64,000 nucleotides of DNA, taken from positions 372,001-436,000 of the forward strand of contig CAVQDQ010000002.1 of NCBI GenBank assembly GCA_963711315.1, written 5' to 3'. The notes under the pieces were generated by a model. That model was not told the origin of the DNA. It was given only the letters and a program-made list of their open reading frames with translations, and searched no databases. This document shows, in pieces, positions 61,467-64,000 of this stretch. A program made the position numbers and the translations under genes. The DNA is from PALSA-612 sp963711315. GTDB taxonomy: Bacteria; Actinomycetota; Thermoleophilia; Gaiellales; Gaiellaceae. How positions within the stretch are numbered: position 1 is the first letter of the stretch; each line of letters opens with the position of its first letter.

Positions 61467-63093
61467 TTAGCTCGCTGAAGCGATCGTCCACGTGAAGCGC
61501 GTGAGGCTCTGGTCCGGCGCAAGGCCGCCGGGCCGCACCCCCGCGCGCACGAGCAGCACAGATGACGGCGCCCTCGTCGCAAGGGCAAGCCGGTCTGCGT
61601 CGAGGCCGTGCTGACGCCAGCGATCGGGCAGCCCGACTACCGTGACACCCGCGTCGCGAGCCGCATCGATCACGGCCTCGGGGCCGCGCGGCGCAAGCCT
61701 CGGCTCGGCCGTGACTCCCGCCGCCTGCTGGAGGACGAGCGATGCCGTGGCGAGCAGCCTGCTCGCATCTCTCTGACCCGCGTCTGGATCGGCCGCCGTT
61801 CCTAGAAGCTCGATTCGTGCCCCGGTCGCGCCCGCAATCCACGCGCCGATCTCGAGGGCCGCCCACTCGTGCTCCGCGCCTCCGAAGGGAACGATCACGG
61901 CCCGACCAGGGCCGGCGGCGGCGGGTTTGCCTCGCGCGACGAGCACGCCAACATCGCAGGGTGCGCCTTCGAGAACGGTTGCCAGCTCGCGGCTGAGCCC
62001 TGCGCCGATGTCGCCAAGAGGGATCGACGACGACGAGGTCGACGTTCTGCTCTGCGGCGACTCGCACGATGTCGTCGCCGGGCGCCGTCGTCACGAATGC
62101 GGCAGCGCGGGCGGTTCGTCCGTTCTCGGCCAGCAACTCCATCCGCTCGTGAGCAACGCGTGTTGCGTCGGCGAGCCTCTCGCCGTCTTGCTCGAGCACG
62201 ATCAGGATCAGCTCTCGCCCCGAATGCGCGGCGAGCGGCTCGGCGATCAGGAGCAGTGCGTCGAGCCTCTCGGCGCTCTCGGCGGCGACGAGAATCGCAC
62301 GCGCTGACGCCTGCCGAGCCGGCGCGGTGTTCTCCCCACCGAGCTGCGGGTCCTGACGGAGGATCGCTCCTTCGAGCTCCTGCAGCGCCGGGCCGGGATC
62401 GATGCCGAGCTCCTCGACGAACACCTGTCGGCCGTCCCGGTATGCCTCCAGCGCCTCGGCCTGCCGCCCGGAGCGATAGAGCGCGAGCATCAGCTGGCCG
62501 CGCAAGCGTTCGCGCAGCGGGTGCTCGACCAGCAGTCCTTGAAGCTCGCCGACGAGGTCGAGGTGCCGGCCAAGAGCGAGATCGGCGTCGATCCTGCTCT
62601 CGAGCGCAGCGAGCCGTAGCTCCTCGAGCCGGACGATCGCGGGCTGCGCAAACGCCTCGTAGGCGAAGTCCACGAGGGCCGGGCCGCGCCAGAGCGACAG
62701 CGCGGAGCGCAGGAGCTCGGCTGCCCGGTTCGGCTCCGCTGCCGCCAGCGCGCTCCCACCTTCCTCCACGAGCCGCTCGAATCGATGCAGGTCCAGCGCT
62801 TCGCGCTCGATCCTCAGCTCGTAACCCCCCTGCTTTGTCAGCAGCAGATCCGCCGGTAAGGCTCGGCGGAGCCGGGCGACGAGCGCAGCGAGCGAGTTGG
62901 CGGCAGTCGCGGGCGGCTCGGCGCCCCAGAGGTCGTCGATCAGGCGGTCGCGGGAGACGGCCTCGTTCGCCCGTAGCAGCAGGAGCACGAGGAGCGTTCG
63001 CTGCCTGAGGCCACCGAGGCCGATGGACCGGCCGCTGTCCAGAACTTCGAGCGGGCCGAGTACGCGGAATTCGGGCCCGTCATGCCCAGTCAT
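61467..63093 (-). CDS. SARP/BTAD regulator fused to tandem universal-stress domains, one frameshift
   Basis: Residues 1-95 form an OmpR-like winged helix (FRVLGPLEVLDSGRSIGLGG, LIDDLWGAEPPATAANSLAA) and 96-245 the BTAD helical domain (LDLHRFERLVEEGG, LMLALYRSGRQAEALEAYRD, VFVEELGIDPGPALQELEG). This is the AfsR/SARP activator pair. A UspA-like domain follows (ARAILVAAESAERLDALLLI to VAAEQNVDLVVVDPS). The frame shifts near 62011-62020 and a second UspA-like domain completes the chain (AVIVPFGGAEHEWAALEIGA, VIDAARDAGVTVVGLPDRWR, PSSVLLVRAGVRPGG), ending at 61467. About 542 residues. Fusion of a SARP activator to nucleotide-binding USP domains would make transcription respond to ATP or a nucleotide. 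Its own promoter region is shared with the small gene at 63170. Confidence 0.85.
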
Positions 63094-63169
63094 CAGGGGG
63101 TCACCGGCGCGTCATGGGGAGGGCGGATTCTTCCACTGTCTGAATGTTCCGGCAACCAGAGGAGGGACG

Positions 63170-63361
63170 ATGGACATTCACCCGTTCACCAATCACGACA
63201 TTGCCACGGCACGCGCGGTAGAGAGTGTTCAGCGTGCCCACCGAGACGCTCGGCGGAGCGTCGGGGCTGACCAGAAGCCGTCCCTCGAGCCCCGTTTGCG
63301 GTTCTTTCGCCGCATCCCCCGGCGCAGGGCCACCGCTGCGACCCAGCCGCGCGCGATCTGA
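63170..63361 (+). CDS. Small basic hypothetical protein
   Basis: 63 residues. The ATG follows GGAGGGACG. MDIHPFTNHDIATARAVESV, QRAHRDARRSVGADQKP and an Arg-rich tail (RFFRRIPRRRATAATQPRAI). It has the look of a short cytosolic helix with a basic end. It is divergent from the SARP-USP gene and could be its first target. No family recognised. Confidence 0.55.
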   Translation: MDIHPFTNHDIATARAVESVQRAHRDARRSVGADQKPSLEPRLRFFRRIPRRRATAATQPRAI

Positions 63362-63437
63362 GTCACGCGCGCGGCCCGCAGCGTTCATGCCGCCGTCATC
63401 GGTTTGTCATCGCGTGACACGAAGCTTCTTCGTGCCG

Positions 63438-64000
63438 ATGACGAACACCTCTTTCCGCCGAGGCGTGAAGTTGAGCGTCACGATCTCGTCTTCGGTAATT
63501 GCGGCGTTGGTAATGGCTTTCGCCGTTCAGGGCGCTGCAGCCGCTCCGGCGCGGACACCCGACCAGCTGCTTGTCGCGGGCCTCGAGACTGCCCGCGCCG
63601 CGTCGCAGAGAGCGCTCAGCAGCATTTCGCCGGCATCGCCCGCCGGGGCGGAGATGGCCGCAACCGCGCTCTCTCGTGCCATCAAGGGGATCCACGCAGC
63701 CAACGTTGTCGCTGCGAGGGCGGTCGGGGCGCTCGAGACATCCTCTGTACGTAGGGCGGTGCGACAGGGCGAAGGTCTCGCGAGGCAGGCGCGATCGGAC
63801 GTCGTCAGCGGACGCTACGCAGCTGCGCGCGTGAAGCTCCGGCGCGCCAAGGCACTGACATCGGTTGCGCTGAGCGACTTCGGCGTGCCGCTCGAGAAAG
63901 ACTTCCCCGCGTTCCTCACAACCCGCGAGCACGTGGGCGAAACAGGAGCGCCCATATACGACAAAGCTGGGGCTTGTTGCACAGGCCTGTCCGCGCTCGT
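63438..64000 (+). CDS. Secreted hypothetical protein, C-terminus off the window
   Basis: The ATG at 63438 gives MTNTSFRRGVKLSVTISSSV, IAALVMAFAVQGAAAAPART, a clear signal peptide with cleavage near residue 37. The mature part is a long Ala-rich helical domain (LVAGLETARAASQRALSSIS, MAATALSRAIKGIHAANVVA, KLRRAKALTSVALSDFGVPL), then DFPAFLTTREHVGE and a CC pair (KAGACCTGLSAL). The frame is open to the right edge. No ribosome site stands out. Family unknown. Confidence 0.7.
   Translation, partial: MTNTSFRRGVKLSVTISSSVIAALVMAFAVQGAAAAPARTPDQLLVAGLETARAASQRALSSISPASPAGAEMAATALSRAIKGIHAANVVAARAVGALETSSVRRAVRQGEGLARQARSDVVSGRYAAARVKLRRAKALTSVALSDFGVPLEKDFPAFLTTREHVGETGAPIYDKAGACCTGLSAL

Overview
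This is a high-GC window that reads as the chromosome of a soil-type actinobacterium. The inference rests on MprA-like and NarL-like two-component systems, PspC-domain membrane proteins, a SARP/BTAD regulator, an F420-type (LLM-class) oxidoreductase, an Rpf-like lysozyme fold, frequent GTG/TTG starts and ATGA/GTGA/TGATG gene overlaps. A deep-branching lineage such as Thermoleophilia is a guess only.

Layout. 1-9.4 kb: ordinary chromosome (secreted protein, two-component pair, acyltransferase, hydrolase, two tandem sulfatases, LLM oxidoreductase, Rpf-like protein, YjbQ). 9.43 kb: a CAU-anticodon tRNA whose 3' part is repeated, complete or degraded, at 12.25, 21.16, 26.78 and 29.86 kb, with an 18-bp piece at 49.99 kb. 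The 20 kb behind the tRNA therefore looks like a head-to-tail stack of integrated elements. They hold broken epoxide hydrolases, a DNA methyltransferase, ParB-like, HARE-HTH and winged-helix genes, two related tyrosine-recombinase remnants, an M23 peptidase, a cation/proton antiporter, a cyclase-ATPase regulator, a PRC-barrel/Nramp pair and an unusual 229-residue protein. Nearly every gene from 9.7 to 26.5 kb is broken by several small indels, so this stretch is either decaying or poorly sequenced.

29.9-43.5 kb: a sigma-70 factor behind rpmE; a coupled operon of metalloprotease, ECF sigma factor, membrane anti-sigma candidate, beta-propeller and DJ-1-like protein; and a full phosphorelay set (GAF/PAS hybrid kinase, HPt protein, response-regulator cyclase). 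43.8-46.6 kb: a two-gene SIR2 plus STAND-ATPase cassette next to a 5'-truncated rhamnose mutarotase. 46.7-50.6 kb: a PspC-domain sensor kinase and NarL regulator divergent from a PspC/LiaF-like protein, then a cupin.

50.6-63.1 kb: the most unusual part. A HEAT-repeat/CHAT-protease protein with a metallo-beta-lactamase-fold partner is divergent from a patatin-like lipase. These are followed by a small protein, an FAD oxidase, a Ser/Thr kinase fused to two ATPase modules with a transmembrane helix and a half PASTA repeat, and a SARP regulator fused to tandem universal-stress domains. Together with the SIR2-STAND pair this looks like a conflict or immune-like signalling neighbourhood. That role is inference; no function is shown by sequence alone.

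Outside the island several genes carry one isolated frameshift each (sensor kinase, Nramp, sigma factor, STAND ATPase, CHAT protein, SARP-USP), with recognisable protein on both sides. These are annotated as single genes, and either sequencing error or real mutation is possible.
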